A stretch of DNA of 21,329 bases from an uncultured Muribaculaceae bacterium (GCA_905207535.1 CAJLLX010000017.1:1-21329), one strand, 5' to 3'. Shown: positions 1-6,362, counted from the stretch's first letter. Notes: generated by a model from the letters alone, not told the origin. Made by a program: numbers and translations.

Positions 1-440
1 TCGTGGCTCCGCTGTCGCGCGAGGCCTACGCCCTCGGCTACGACGGACTGATAGTGGAGAGCCACTGCTCCCCCGAGTGCGCTCTGAGCGACGCCGCCCA
101 GCAACTCAAGCCGGCCGACCTCGCCGACATCCTCCGCTCGCTCGTGGCCCCGCTTCAGGGCGAACCTACCGACCGCATGGACCAGCTGCGCGCCGTCATC
201 GACCGCCTCGACACCGAGCTCCTCGATGTACTGGCACGACGCATGGAGGTCTCCGACGAAATCGGACGCCTCAAGCAGGCCAACAACATCTCGGTGCTGC
301 AGCCGCGGCGCTACACGGCGCTGATGGATTCGCGTCTGGCCTACGCACGGCGGCTCGGCCTCGACCCGAAAATGGCCGAAGCGCTTTTCGCCGCCATTCA
401 CGCCGAGAGCGTGCGCCGACAGCTGAAGATGCGCGACTGA
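1..440 (+). CDS. Bifunctional DAHP synthase / chorismate mutase, C-terminal part (5' truncated by window)
   Basis: This is the 3' end of a gene whose start lies before the window. The first full codon is at position 3. Visible residues 1-35 match the end of a type I DAHP synthase barrel, with the run DGLIVESH followed by LSD. Their Glu and Asp are 11 residues apart, as are the metal-binding Glu and Asp of the Thermotoga-type enzyme. From about residue 58 the protein becomes an AroQ-type chorismate mutase helix bundle, with MDQLRAVIDRLDTELLDVLA, RRMEVSDEIGRLK and LQPRRY. The fused enzyme would condense erythrose-4-phosphate with PEP at the head of the shikimate pathway and also convert chorismate to prephenate. 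Such fusions are common in Bacteroidetes, where the mutase domain can also serve in feedback control. The gene converges on the phosphatase gene downstream. Other aromatic pathway genes probably lie upstream, outside the window (inference). Confidence 0.93.
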   Translation, partial: VAPLSREAYALGYDGLIVESHCSPECALSDAAQQLKPADLADILRSLVAPLQGEPTDRMDQLRAVIDRLDTELLDVLARRMEVSDEIGRLKQANNISVLQPRRYTALMDSRLAYARRLGLDPKMAEALFAAIHAESVRRQLKMRD

Positions 441-502
441 CCGCGGCCTCCCCTGCCGGAAGACCGTGAAAATCGACAGAAAAATGTAGAAAATGTAGAT
501 TA

Positions 503-530
503 GGGCTCCATTCGCCAAAAATGGAGATTA
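503..530. terminator. Weak hairpin between convergent genes
   Basis: CTCCAT (506-511) and ATGGAG (521-526) form a 6-bp inverted repeat with a 9-nt loop between the two convergent stop codons. There is no strong T-run on either side, so a terminator role is only suggested by position. A short direct duplication of AAAATGTAG lies just before it (482-499). Confidence 0.3.
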
Positions 531-1274
531 ATTGAAGGCGGTATCGTTGAGGATGCGACCCGTGAGCGCTGCGGCATGGCGGCGGCAATCCTTCGAGCCA
601 ATGTAGGCGTCGATGGCCTGGGTGTGGCGCTCATTGTGCATGTCGGTGCCGACGAAATCCACCAGATTGTTCTCTATCAGCCATTCGGCCACCTGTTTTT
701 CAGCCTTCCCGTAGTAGCCCGCAAGGCTCAACACATTGATTTGGAAGAGCACTCCTGCATCGTGCAACTGTTTGTAGCGCTGACGGTTGCCGTAATAATA
801 CCGGTATCTCTCGGGGTGAGCCAGCACGGGTTTGTATCCCTTCACAGCCAGGTCGAAAAGGGTCTGGTCCATGTTCCACATCTCTTGGATAAACGAGTTT
901 TCTACAAGCAGATAGCCGTTGGGAAACGGGCGGATGTGTCCGGCTTCCAATTCTGATAGGAAATAGGGATCGAGACGGTGCTCGGCCGAATAGTCGAGGC
1001 TTATCCCCTCCACACCGCGCTCTGCCACAGCCCCCTGCAGCTTGGCGAAGGCGCCTGAGATGATCTCGGGTGTATTCTCAAAAGTGTCCTGGGTGATATG
1101 CGGAGTGCAAAGTATGCGCGTGATGCCCCACGACTTCTCCCATTCTACGAGAGCCGCGGCCTCCGATGCCACTTTCTGCCCGTCGTCTATGCCGGGCACC
1201 AGATGGCAATGTATGTCGGTGTGAAAGAAAAGCGTCTCGGCGACGGCCTTTTTTTTCTTAAAAAAATCAAACAT
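528..1274 (-). CDS. PHP-family tyrosine-protein phosphatase, YwqE/CpsB type
   Basis: The 248-residue protein begins MFDFFKKKK. An in-frame TTG 12 bases upstream is less likely than this ATG. It carries the polymerase-and-histidinol-phosphatase metal motifs in order: HCH at 22-24 in the stretch IHCHLVPGIDDG, CTPH ending at H59, AEHR with H99, LAHPERY with H153, and GTDMH with D211 and H213. Family members such as B. subtilis YwqE and streptococcal CpsB are manganese-dependent phosphatases. They dephosphorylate the tyrosine kinases that control capsule and exopolysaccharide export. Length matches the family. No kinase or polysaccharide export gene is in the window, so the partner must be encoded elsewhere (inference). 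Strand and spacing indicate a single-gene transcript. The sequence upstream, with an inverted repeat around a possible promoter, is described separately. Confidence 0.9.
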   Translation of the reverse strand: MFDFFKKKKAVAETLFFHTDIHCHLVPGIDDGQKVASEAAALVEWEKSWGITRILCTPHITQDTFENTPEIISGAFAKLQGAVAERGVEGISLDYSAEHRLDPYFLSELEAGHIRPFPNGYLLVENSFIQEMWNMDQTLFDLAVKGYKPVLAHPERYRYYYGNRQRYKQLHDAGVLFQINVLSLAGYYGKAEKQVAEWLIENNLVDFVGTDMHNERHTQAIDAYIGSKDCRRHAAALTGRILNDTAFN

Positions 1275-1292
1275 GACTACTACCAAATAGTG

Positions 1293-1387
1293 GGTGTGTT
1301 GCAGCCTGCCCTGACATACAGCAATGTATCACAGACAGCTTTTGACGGCACGAAATTACAAAAAAAATACGCCATTTGCAACACACC
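1293..1387. repeat. Perfect 11-bp inverted repeat pair with 73-bp spacer
   Basis: GGTGTGTTGCA at 1293-1303 is repeated in inverse orientation as TGCAACACACC at 1377-1387. The match stops at both edges (G versus C outside). Inside the spacer is a small hairpin, ATACA (1316-1320) with TGTAT (1325-1329), and an A/T-rich promoter-like stretch on the minus strand. The arms could be recombination sites of an invertible segment, paired operator half-sites, or coincidence. Confidence 0.6.
1351..1381 (-). promoter_or_regulatory. Candidate promoter of the YwqE-like phosphatase gene
   Basis: On the minus strand TTG (1381-1379) is followed after 20 bases by TAATTTCG (1358-1351). That is one mismatch from the Bacteroidetes -7 consensus TAnnTTTG, at about the usual spacing from a -33 TTG. 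The -33 triplet lies inside the right arm of the 11-bp inverted repeat. The expected start site near 1345 would leave a leader of about 70 bases. Confidence 0.45.
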
Positions 1388-1602
1388 GCTCCCGCCGCCG
1401 CTTACTCCTCTGCAAATCAGCGCTCTATACCACATCAAAGATCAAACCACTGTAGCCAAAATGGCCTCAGGGGCGCCGGAGCGCTCCCCGCCGCTAATTT
1501 TCTTCATCTGCCACGCAGCCGATTTTCGCAACATTTAACATCCCGAAGCACTGCCGAACCTTTTTTAAACACCGCTGAGTGAAATAATTCGTATTTTTTT
1601 CG

Positions 1603-1610
1603 TAACTTTG
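1603..1610 (+). promoter_or_regulatory. -7 promoter box upstream of the GT5-like gene
   Basis: TAACTTTG matches the Bacteroidetes consensus TAnnTTTG exactly, in an A/T-rich setting. No good -33 TTG is present at the usual distance. Transcription from here would give a leader of roughly 90 bases before the ATG at 1707. Confidence 0.55.
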
Positions 1611-1631
1611 CGCATCAATTCATGCCCCTTT

Positions 1632-1701
1632 CGGCGCAGTGCCTCAGCGCACGACTTGTAGTGACATTTCTGCGCCGCAGTGCATTGCATTATGCTTTTT
1701 T
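1632..1701 (+). promoter_or_regulatory. Structured leader with 8-bp stem and T6 run
   Basis: CGGCGCAG (1632-1639) pairs with CTGCGCCG (1670-1677). A competing small stem, CTGC/GCAG (1670-1673 with 1677-1680), uses the same right arm. A GCAT/ATGC stem and six T residues (1696-1701) sit just before the start codon. The arrangement resembles an attenuator, but the last stem is very short. Confidence 0.3.
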
Positions 1702-1706
1702 AGTCG

Positions 1707-2516
1707 ATGAGTAACAACAAAAGAATCCTCTACATTTCGCAAGAAATCACCCCCTACCTCAAAGCTTCGGCTTTAGGCCAGATGTGTCAGACCCTTCCCG
1801 GCAAAGTGCAGGAGAAGGGCTTTGAAGTGCGCACATTCATGCCCAAATACGGTTGCATCAACGAGCGCCGCAACCAGCTTCACGAGGTAATACGCCTGAG
1901 CGGCATCAATCTGGTGATTGACGACACCGATCATCCCCTGATCATCAAGGTCGCCACCCTCCAGTCGTCGCGCATGCAGGTCTACTTCATCGACAACGAC
2001 GACTATTTCCAGCACCACGCCGTCACCGACCTCGAGCTCCGCGAGACTCCCGAGGACAACGACGAGCGCCTCATCTTCTTCGTCCGCGGCGTGATGGAGA
2101 CAGTGCGTAAGCTCCGCTGGGAGCCGATCGCCATCCATTGCTCGGGATGGATCTCAGCCCTCTCCCCGCTCTACATCAAGCGCCAGTATGCCGAAGATCC
2201 CACCATCGGCAAGTCGAAAGTGGTCTACACCCTCTTCGACGACCGCTTCGAGGGCACGCTCAACGAGCGCTTCGTAGAAAAGCTCCGTATGGACGGCATC
2301 TCCGATGAGGATCTCGCGCTGCTCGGCGAATCTCCCGTCGACTGGCTCACGCTCAACAAGCTTGCTATCGCACATTCCGACGGAGTGATGGCCGCTCTGC
2401 CCCACGCTCCGCAGGAACTGATAGATTTCGCCCAAAGCCTCGGCAAACCGCTCCTCACCTACGACACCGAGCAGCCCGACATACAGGCTGTGGCCGACTT
2501 CTACCAGAATCTCTGA
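1707..2516 (+). CDS. Glycogen/starch synthase-like (GT5 N-terminal domain) protein, degenerate
   Basis: The 269-residue protein resembles only the N-terminal Rossmann domain of GT5 glycogen/starch synthases. The opening RILYISQEITPYLKASALG corresponds to the synthase start in which a KTGGL motif binds the sugar nucleotide. Here that motif reads KASAL (19-23). The usual HCHDW-like motif is IHCSGW (143-148), the TIHN motif reads TLFDD (175-179), and LNKLAIAHSDGV (216-227) matches the segment before the domain boundary. The C-terminal GT-B domain is absent, since full-length enzymes run to about 480 residues or more. Catalysis as a glycogen synthase is therefore doubtful, and a regulatory or binding role is possible (inference). 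Automated annotation would probably call it glycogen synthase. It is followed 78 bases later by the DUF4270 lipoprotein gene, and the two may be co-transcribed. Confidence 0.75.
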   Translation: MSNNKRILYISQEITPYLKASALGQMCQTLPGKVQEKGFEVRTFMPKYGCINERRNQLHEVIRLSGINLVIDDTDHPLIIKVATLQSSRMQVYFIDNDDYFQHHAVTDLELRETPEDNDERLIFFVRGVMETVRKLRWEPIAIHCSGWISALSPLYIKRQYAEDPTIGKSKVVYTLFDDRFEGTLNERFVEKLRMDGISDEDLALLGESPVDWLTLNKLAIAHSDGVMAALPHAPQELIDFAQSLGKPLLTYDTEQPDIQAVADFYQNL

Positions 2517-2594
2517 CCCTCTCCACATAAGCTCACTGCAGCTCATCTCTCCGCCCATCTGATTTCTTAAATTTTGACACATTACAGAAACAGC

Positions 2595-4001
2595 ATGCTA
2601 AAGGCAACCCATATATTTGCCGCCATGGCCATCGGCGCGGCGGCGTTGCTGAGTTCCTGCGAGGATACCCCCAATGTGGGATCGTCGCTCATCGAGAATA
2701 CATCGGAGGTGATGTCGTTCGACGACTTCACCGTCACCGGTACCTGCGTGGTCAATCCCAGCGTGCAGACACGCGATGTCACCCAGGTGCTCGGCACCGT
2801 CACCGCCAAAGGGTACGGCACTTTCAGTTCGGAGTTCGTCACACAGTTCTTCCCCGCATCGCGCATCCCCACCGAAGGGATCACACTCGCCGACGTCGAC
2901 CAGCTTGTCGACTCGATGAAAGTGCGCTTTTACATCGCCAAGGGCTCATGCGTGGGCGACACCCTGCTCCCCATGGGTCTTGAGATCTATCGCCTCAAAA
3001 ACAAGCTCTCCACCCCCATCAATAGCGCCACACCCGTCAACACCGACGGCATGGAGCTCCTCGGCAAGAAAATCTACGTGTGCAACACCCTCGGAGCCAA
3101 CGACTCTATCAAGGGCCTCGGCTATATCCCCGTAGATGTCAAGATCGACGACGGCGGTAAGCTCGCACGCGAGCTCTTCTCGCTCTACCTCACCAATCCC
3201 GAAGCCTATCAGCTCCCGTCGCTCTTCGCCGATACCTTCAAGGGGATCTACGTGCGCACCAACTACGGCAACGGACGCGTAGTGGCCATCTCATCCACCA
3301 TGATGGTGCTCTATTACCACACCAACGGCACCGACAGCGAGGGCAAACCGGTGGTCAACAAGCATGAGGGCGCCTACTACGCCGTCACACCCGAGGTGAT
3401 AGTCAACAACATGGTGTCCTACACCCCCGATCAGGCGATTACCGACCGCATTGCAGCCGGAGAAAATCTGCTCATCGCTCCTGTGGGGCGCGATGTGGAG
3501 ATGGTCTTCCCCATCAACAAGATAATAGGCAAATACAACGAAAACGCCGGCAAACTGGCCGTGATCAATACTCTCAGCCTCGAGATTCCCGCCGAGGCTA
3601 TCGAAAACGACTTCGGCATCGAGCCTCCCACCAACATCCTCATGGTGCTCAGCGCCGACAAGGATCGCTTCTTCCGCTTGTCGGAGCTCACCGACGACGT
3701 CACCTCGTTCTACGCCACTTACGACTCGACCGACAAGTGCTACAAATTCTCCAATCTCCGCCCCTATCTGGTGAAGATGATCGAGAAATACAACGCCGGC
3801 ACCCTCACCGCCGACGACTACACCTTCACTCTCACTCCGGTGTCGGTGATACAGGAAAGCAACACCTCCAACTACTATTACGGCAGCACTTCAACCTATC
3901 TCAGCGCCATCAACCCCTATATAGGGCCTCCCATCATGGCACGTCTGGATCTCGACAAAGCAAAGGTCCTCTTCACATTCTCCAAGCAGAACATCAACTG
4001 A
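2595..4001 (+). CDS. DUF4270 family lipoprotein
   Basis: The 468-residue protein starts MLKATHIFAAMAIGAAALL, with a lipoprotein signal peptide and lipobox LSSC (Cys22) followed by EDTPNVGSS. It should be lipidated and carried to the outer membrane or periplasmic leaflet. An in-frame TTG 21 bases upstream would give a less typical signal peptide, so this ATG is preferred. Family placement rests on overall pattern: the opening after the cysteine, VTGTCVVN, repeated beta-type segments, the length, and the setting next to a GT5-like gene. DUF4270 proteins are widespread in Bacteroidetes and have no settled function. I see no catalytic motif. The gene is likely co-transcribed with the preceding GT5-like gene. 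Confidence 0.78.
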   Translation: MLKATHIFAAMAIGAAALLSSCEDTPNVGSSLIENTSEVMSFDDFTVTGTCVVNPSVQTRDVTQVLGTVTAKGYGTFSSEFVTQFFPASRIPTEGITLADVDQLVDSMKVRFYIAKGSCVGDTLLPMGLEIYRLKNKLSTPINSATPVNTDGMELLGKKIYVCNTLGANDSIKGLGYIPVDVKIDDGGKLARELFSLYLTNPEAYQLPSLFADTFKGIYVRTNYGNGRVVAISSTMMVLYYHTNGTDSEGKPVVNKHEGAYYAVTPEVIVNNMVSYTPDQAITDRIAAGENLLIAPVGRDVEMVFPINKIIGKYNENAGKLAVINTLSLEIPAEAIENDFGIEPPTNILMVLSADKDRFFRLSELTDDVTSFYATYDSTDKCYKFSNLRPYLVKMIEKYNAGTLTADDYTFTLTPVSVIQESNTSNYYYGSTSTYLSAINPYIGPPIMARLDLDKAKVLFTFSKQNIN

Positions 4002-4029
4002 CCCCTGCCGCCTCGCCCCCTGCCGCCGC

Positions 4030-4100
4030 CGTAGGAGCAGCCCCATCACCCGTGAAAAATCAAAGATTTGCATGCGGCCGATTACTCCCGGCCGCCTACG
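4030..4100 (+). terminator. Nested inverted repeats after the DUF4270 gene
   Basis: GCGGCCG (4074-4080) pairs with CGGCCGC (4089-4095) around an 8-nt loop. An outer pair, CGTAGG (4030-4035) with CCTACG (4095-4100), shares one base with it. There is no T-run, so this is either a non-canonical terminator or a leader fold of the kinase mRNA. Confidence 0.35.
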
Positions 4101-4147
4101 AATCCCAATCATACTTTAGAAACATATTTTACTTACCTTAAGCCAAC

Positions 4148-5179
4148 ATGACAATGAGCAAACCTTATGTAGTGGGAATTGACATCGGCGGCACCAACAC
4201 CGTTTTCGGCATTGTGGACGCACGCGGTGTGGTGATTGCAAGTTCATCTATCAAAACCCGCAAACAGCCTACCGTAGAGGCATATATCGACGAACTGCAC
4301 ACCGAACTATCCAAGCTCATCGAGCTCAACAACGCCGTCGACAAAATCCACGGCATAGGCATCGGCGCTCCCAACGCCAACTATTATACCGGCACCATCG
4401 AGCAGGGCGTCAACCTCCCCTGGCCCACCCCAATACCCTTGGCTAAGATGGTCAGCGAGAAATTCGGTATCCCCGTATCAGTGACCAACGACGCCAACGC
4501 CGCCGCTATCGGCGAGATGACCTACGGCGCCGCCCGCGGCCTGCGCGACTTCATCATGATCACCCTCGGCACCGGTGTCGGTTCGGGCATCGTGATCAAC
4601 GGTCAGCTGGTCTATGGCCACGACGGCTTTGCCGGCGAGCTGGGCCATGTGATCGTGAAGCGCAACAACGGACGCCTCTGCGGCTGCGGCCGCCGCGGCT
4701 GCCTTGAGACATACTGCTCGGCTACCGGCGTGGCACAGACCGCACGCGAATTCCTCGAGGCACGTCCCGCTGAGGAGTCGCTGCTGCGCAACATTCCCAT
4801 CGACGAGATCACATCCAAGGACGTTTACGATGCCGCCGTTTCCGGCGACCGTCTTGCCAAAGACGTCTTCGACTACACCGGCGATATCCTCGGTGCAGCT
4901 CTGGCCGATTTCACCGCTTTCTCCGCTCCCGAGGCATTCATCCTCTTCGGCGGCCTCAGCAAGAGCGGCGAGCTGCTCATGAAGCCCCTGCGCGACTCGC
5001 TTGAGCGCAACCTCATGCCCCTCTGGCGCGGCAAGGTGAAAGTGCTCCTTTCCGAGCTCAAAGAGGCCGACGCCGCAGTGCTCGGCGCCAGCGCCCTCGG
5101 CTGGGAAGCGAAGTTCGCCCCCGCTGCCCCCTCGGCAGTGCCCGTGACCCCCACAGCCGGTCCCGCTAAAACCGTATAA
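4148..5179 (+). CDS. ROK-family glucokinase
   Basis: The 343-residue protein has a full set of ROK sugar kinase motifs. The first phosphate-binding loop is DIGGTN (12-17), the catalytic aspartate lies in TNDANAAA (D115), and the second phosphate loop is LGTGVGSG (140-147). Zinc-site residues are E164 and H167 in GELGHV with C178, C180 and C185 in CGCGRRGC, and the adenosine motif is FGG (267-269). It should phosphorylate glucose, or a related hexose, with ATP in the cytoplasm. Substrate cannot be fixed from sequence, and N-acetylmannosamine or fructose kinases look alike. A second in-frame ATG at 4154 is an equally good start. The last 20 residues form an Ala/Pro-rich tail not needed for the fold. 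A strong hairpin follows the gene. Confidence 0.9.
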   Translation: MTMSKPYVVGIDIGGTNTVFGIVDARGVVIASSSIKTRKQPTVEAYIDELHTELSKLIELNNAVDKIHGIGIGAPNANYYTGTIEQGVNLPWPTPIPLAKMVSEKFGIPVSVTNDANAAAIGEMTYGAARGLRDFIMITLGTGVGSGIVINGQLVYGHDGFAGELGHVIVKRNNGRLCGCGRRGCLETYCSATGVAQTAREFLEARPAEESLLRNIPIDEITSKDVYDAAVSGDRLAKDVFDYTGDILGAALADFTAFSAPEAFILFGGLSKSGELLMKPLRDSLERNLMPLWRGKVKVLLSELKEADAAVLGASALGWEAKFAPAAPSAVPVTPTAGPAKTV

Positions 5180-5235
5180 ACTCCTCAGCAAAGCTTGCGA
5201 AAAGCAAGCAAAGAAGCAAAATACTTCCCTTCAAC

Positions 5236-5273
5236 AAATCGGAGGCTGTGCCGCCAGGCACAGCCTCCGATTT
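5236..5273. terminator. Bidirectional terminator, perfect 17-bp stem
   Basis: Positions 5236-5252 and 5257-5273 are exact reverse complements around a GCCA loop (core GGAGGCTGTGCC / GGCACAGCCTCC). AAA precedes and TTT follows, so each strand has a short U-tract. It sits between the convergent kinase and tsaB genes and could end both transcripts. Confidence 0.85.
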
Positions 5274-5276
5274 TCA

Positions 5277-5339
5277 TTTCCTCCCTTATCCTCCTAATAT
5301 CCTCCCATATCCCCCCCCAAAATATCCTCCCATATCCCC
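5277..5339. repeat. Short tandem repeat of a pyrimidine-rich unit
   Basis: A 19-bp unit beginning AATATCCTCCC occurs at 5296-5314 and exactly again at 5321-5339 (25-bp period). A decayed partial copy lies just before (5277-5300). The strand is strongly C/T-biased, with a run of eight C. It lies between the terminator hairpin and the end of tsaB. Confidence 0.75.
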
Positions 5340-5413
5340 AAAAAATACTTCTAAGCATTGGCCCCGCCGCGCCTTGACCGCCCTGCGCCTTTCCCCCGCC
5401 GCTCCGTTGCGTC

Positions 5414-5473
5414 AGCCCCTTCAGGTATTCGGGATGCAATCCCGAAATCCGCTCCCCCTTCATAAGAGGGGCT
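5414..5473 (-). terminator. Cruciform-like fold at the 3' end of tsaB
   Basis: An inner perfect stem, TTCGGGAT (5428-5435) with ATCCCGAA (5439-5446), has a 3-nt loop. An outer pair, AGCCCC (5414-5419) with GGGGCT (5468-5473), reaches into the last codons of tsaB. It could be the tsaB terminator or mRNA end-protecting structure, although no clear U-run follows on the minus strand. Confidence 0.4.
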
Positions 5474-6152
5474 TCGGCCTTGTGGCCTGAAACTCTTTCA
5501 GGTAGGTCGGCACCGAGTAGGCCAGCGAGATGAAGCGCTGCTCGCGGAAGGCCTTGTCGGAGAGCGCAAGCATGTCCACCGCCAGCGGATTGACATCGGC
5601 GATAAACCGCGCATTGGGATGGGTGATTACCTTGCGAGCCTTGTCGCTCCCGTCGCCGAAAAAGAGCACCTCGCCCTTGTCGAGCCACTCGCGGTAGCTG
5701 TTCTCGTCCAATATCAGCGGGTGCGGAGCCTCAAGCGGCTCAAGGGCAAGCGAATACACCCCGGTGTACACCTCCATGCGGCGCGCATCGATCATCGGAG
5801 CGAACATCACATCGGGATTGTCGAGCACCTCATTGAACATCACATGCACTGCCATGATCTGCAGCGTATCTACCCCGATCAGGGGCACATCGAGCGCATA
5901 TGCCAGCCCTTTGGCCTCCGAAAGGCCGATGCGCAGACCGGTGTAGCTGCCCGGACCGATGCTCACGGCCACCGCGTCGAGCTTCATCTCGTGACGCCGC
6001 AGATGGTCGAGGCATCCCTTGATAAATCCGCTAAGCACCGTGGCGTGATTGCGTCCGCCAAACTCCTCGAAATGCTCAAGTATTGCCCCCTCGTGGGTCA
6101 GCGCTGCAGAGCAGACCGAGGTGGATGTTTCGATATTTAATATTGTGGCCAT
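5460..6152 (-). CDS. tsaB: tRNA t6A biosynthesis protein TsaB
   Basis: The 230-residue protein shows the TsaB pattern of an ASKHA-fold pseudo-enzyme. It opens ILNIETSTSVCSAAL, then has the highly conserved SIGPGSYTGLRIG (64-76) with KGLAYAL, MIDARRMEVYTG in the middle, and a C-terminal YLKEFQAT typical of Bacteroidetes members. TsaB binds TsaD and, with TsaE, supports transfer of threonylcarbamoyl to A37 of tRNAs that read ANN codons. It acts in the cytoplasm. Length is normal. The ATG at 6152 directly precedes the conserved N-terminus. Upstream, a TAACTTTG box on the minus strand implies a leader of about 110 bases that contains an inverted repeat and a 17-codon upstream ORF. TsaD and TsaE genes are not in this window. 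Confidence 0.95.
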   Translation of the reverse strand: MATILNIETSTSVCSAALTHEGAILEHFEEFGGRNHATVLSGFIKGCLDHLRRHEMKLDAVAVSIGPGSYTGLRIGLSEAKGLAYALDVPLIGVDTLQIMAVHVMFNEVLDNPDVMFAPMIDARRMEVYTGVYSLALEPLEAPHPLILDENSYREWLDKGEVLFFGDGSDKARKVITHPNARFIADVNPLAVDMLALSDKAFREQRFISLAYSVPTYLKEFQATRPKPLL

Positions 6153-6173
6153 GTAGCACTGAAATTATTTTAT

Positions 6174-6227
6174 TCAGGCAGCCGCATTTGCAGCACACCT
6201 GTCATATTTATTCCTCCGCGCCTCCAT
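6174..6227 (-). CDS. Possible 17-residue leader ORF in the tsaB 5' UTR
   Basis: An ATG at 6227 opens an 18-codon frame (17 residues, MEARRNKYDRCAANAAA) that ends at 6174, 21 bases before the tsaB start. It lies in the predicted leader, and its last codons coincide with one arm of a 9-bp inverted repeat. Frames this short arise easily by chance. Confidence 0.2.
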   Translation of the reverse strand: MEARRNKYDRCAANAAA

Positions 6228-6252
6228 CCGTGAACACGCCACAGCGGCTGCC
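6177..6252 (-). promoter_or_regulatory. 9-bp inverted repeat in the tsaB leader
   Basis: GGCAGCCGC (6177-6185) and GCGGCTGCC (6244-6252) are exact inverse copies 58 bases apart. Both lie downstream of the minus-strand -7 box, so they could pair in the tsaB leader RNA. Confidence 0.4.
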
Positions 6253-6269
6253 GGAGCTAAATTTTTATG

Positions 6270-6277
6270 CAAAGTTA
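6270..6277 (-). promoter_or_regulatory. -7 promoter box for tsaB
   Basis: On the minus strand this reads TAACTTTG, an exact match to TAnnTTTG and the same octamer as the box at 1603. No -33 TTG is seen at the usual distance. It is back to back with the plus-strand box at 6300. Confidence 0.6.
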
Positions 6278-6299
6278 ACGGTTTAATCGGGAAAATGTA

Positions 6300-6307
6300 T
6301 AAATTTG
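6300..6307 (+). promoter_or_regulatory. -7 promoter box for the yicC operon
   Basis: TAAATTTG matches TAnnTTTG exactly and is followed by GCAT, as often seen in Bacteroidales promoters. It would give a leader of about 100 bases before the yicC start at 6416. The two divergent boxes are only 22 bases apart, so their upstream elements overlap. Confidence 0.55.
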
Positions 6308-6362
6308 CATTTAAAAAGCGTGCGTACCATGCGCGTACGTCTCCCCCCCTGGAGGCGCTTCC

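Larger units (their letters stand above)
1275..1706. other. 432-bp divergent intergenic region
   Basis: This is the only non-coding gap over 300 bases. Its left part (1293-1387) holds an 11-bp inverted repeat that brackets a minus-strand promoter-like sequence. The middle (about 1390-1595) shows no convincing gene or motif. The right part holds a TAnnTTTG box at 1603 and a foldable leader up to the start codon at 1707. Open frames that cross it are not supported by any protein-family resemblance. Confidence 0.7.

Noticed and set aside
1098..1538. 146-codon plus-strand frame from inside the phosphatase gene into the intergenic region
   Set aside because: The first half is the complement of a conserved gene and the second half has no domain-like pattern, so I treat it as chance.
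5277..5339. CRISPR-like direct repeats
   Set aside because: There are only two full copies, the spacer is six bases and no cas genes are present. It is a simple tandem repeat.
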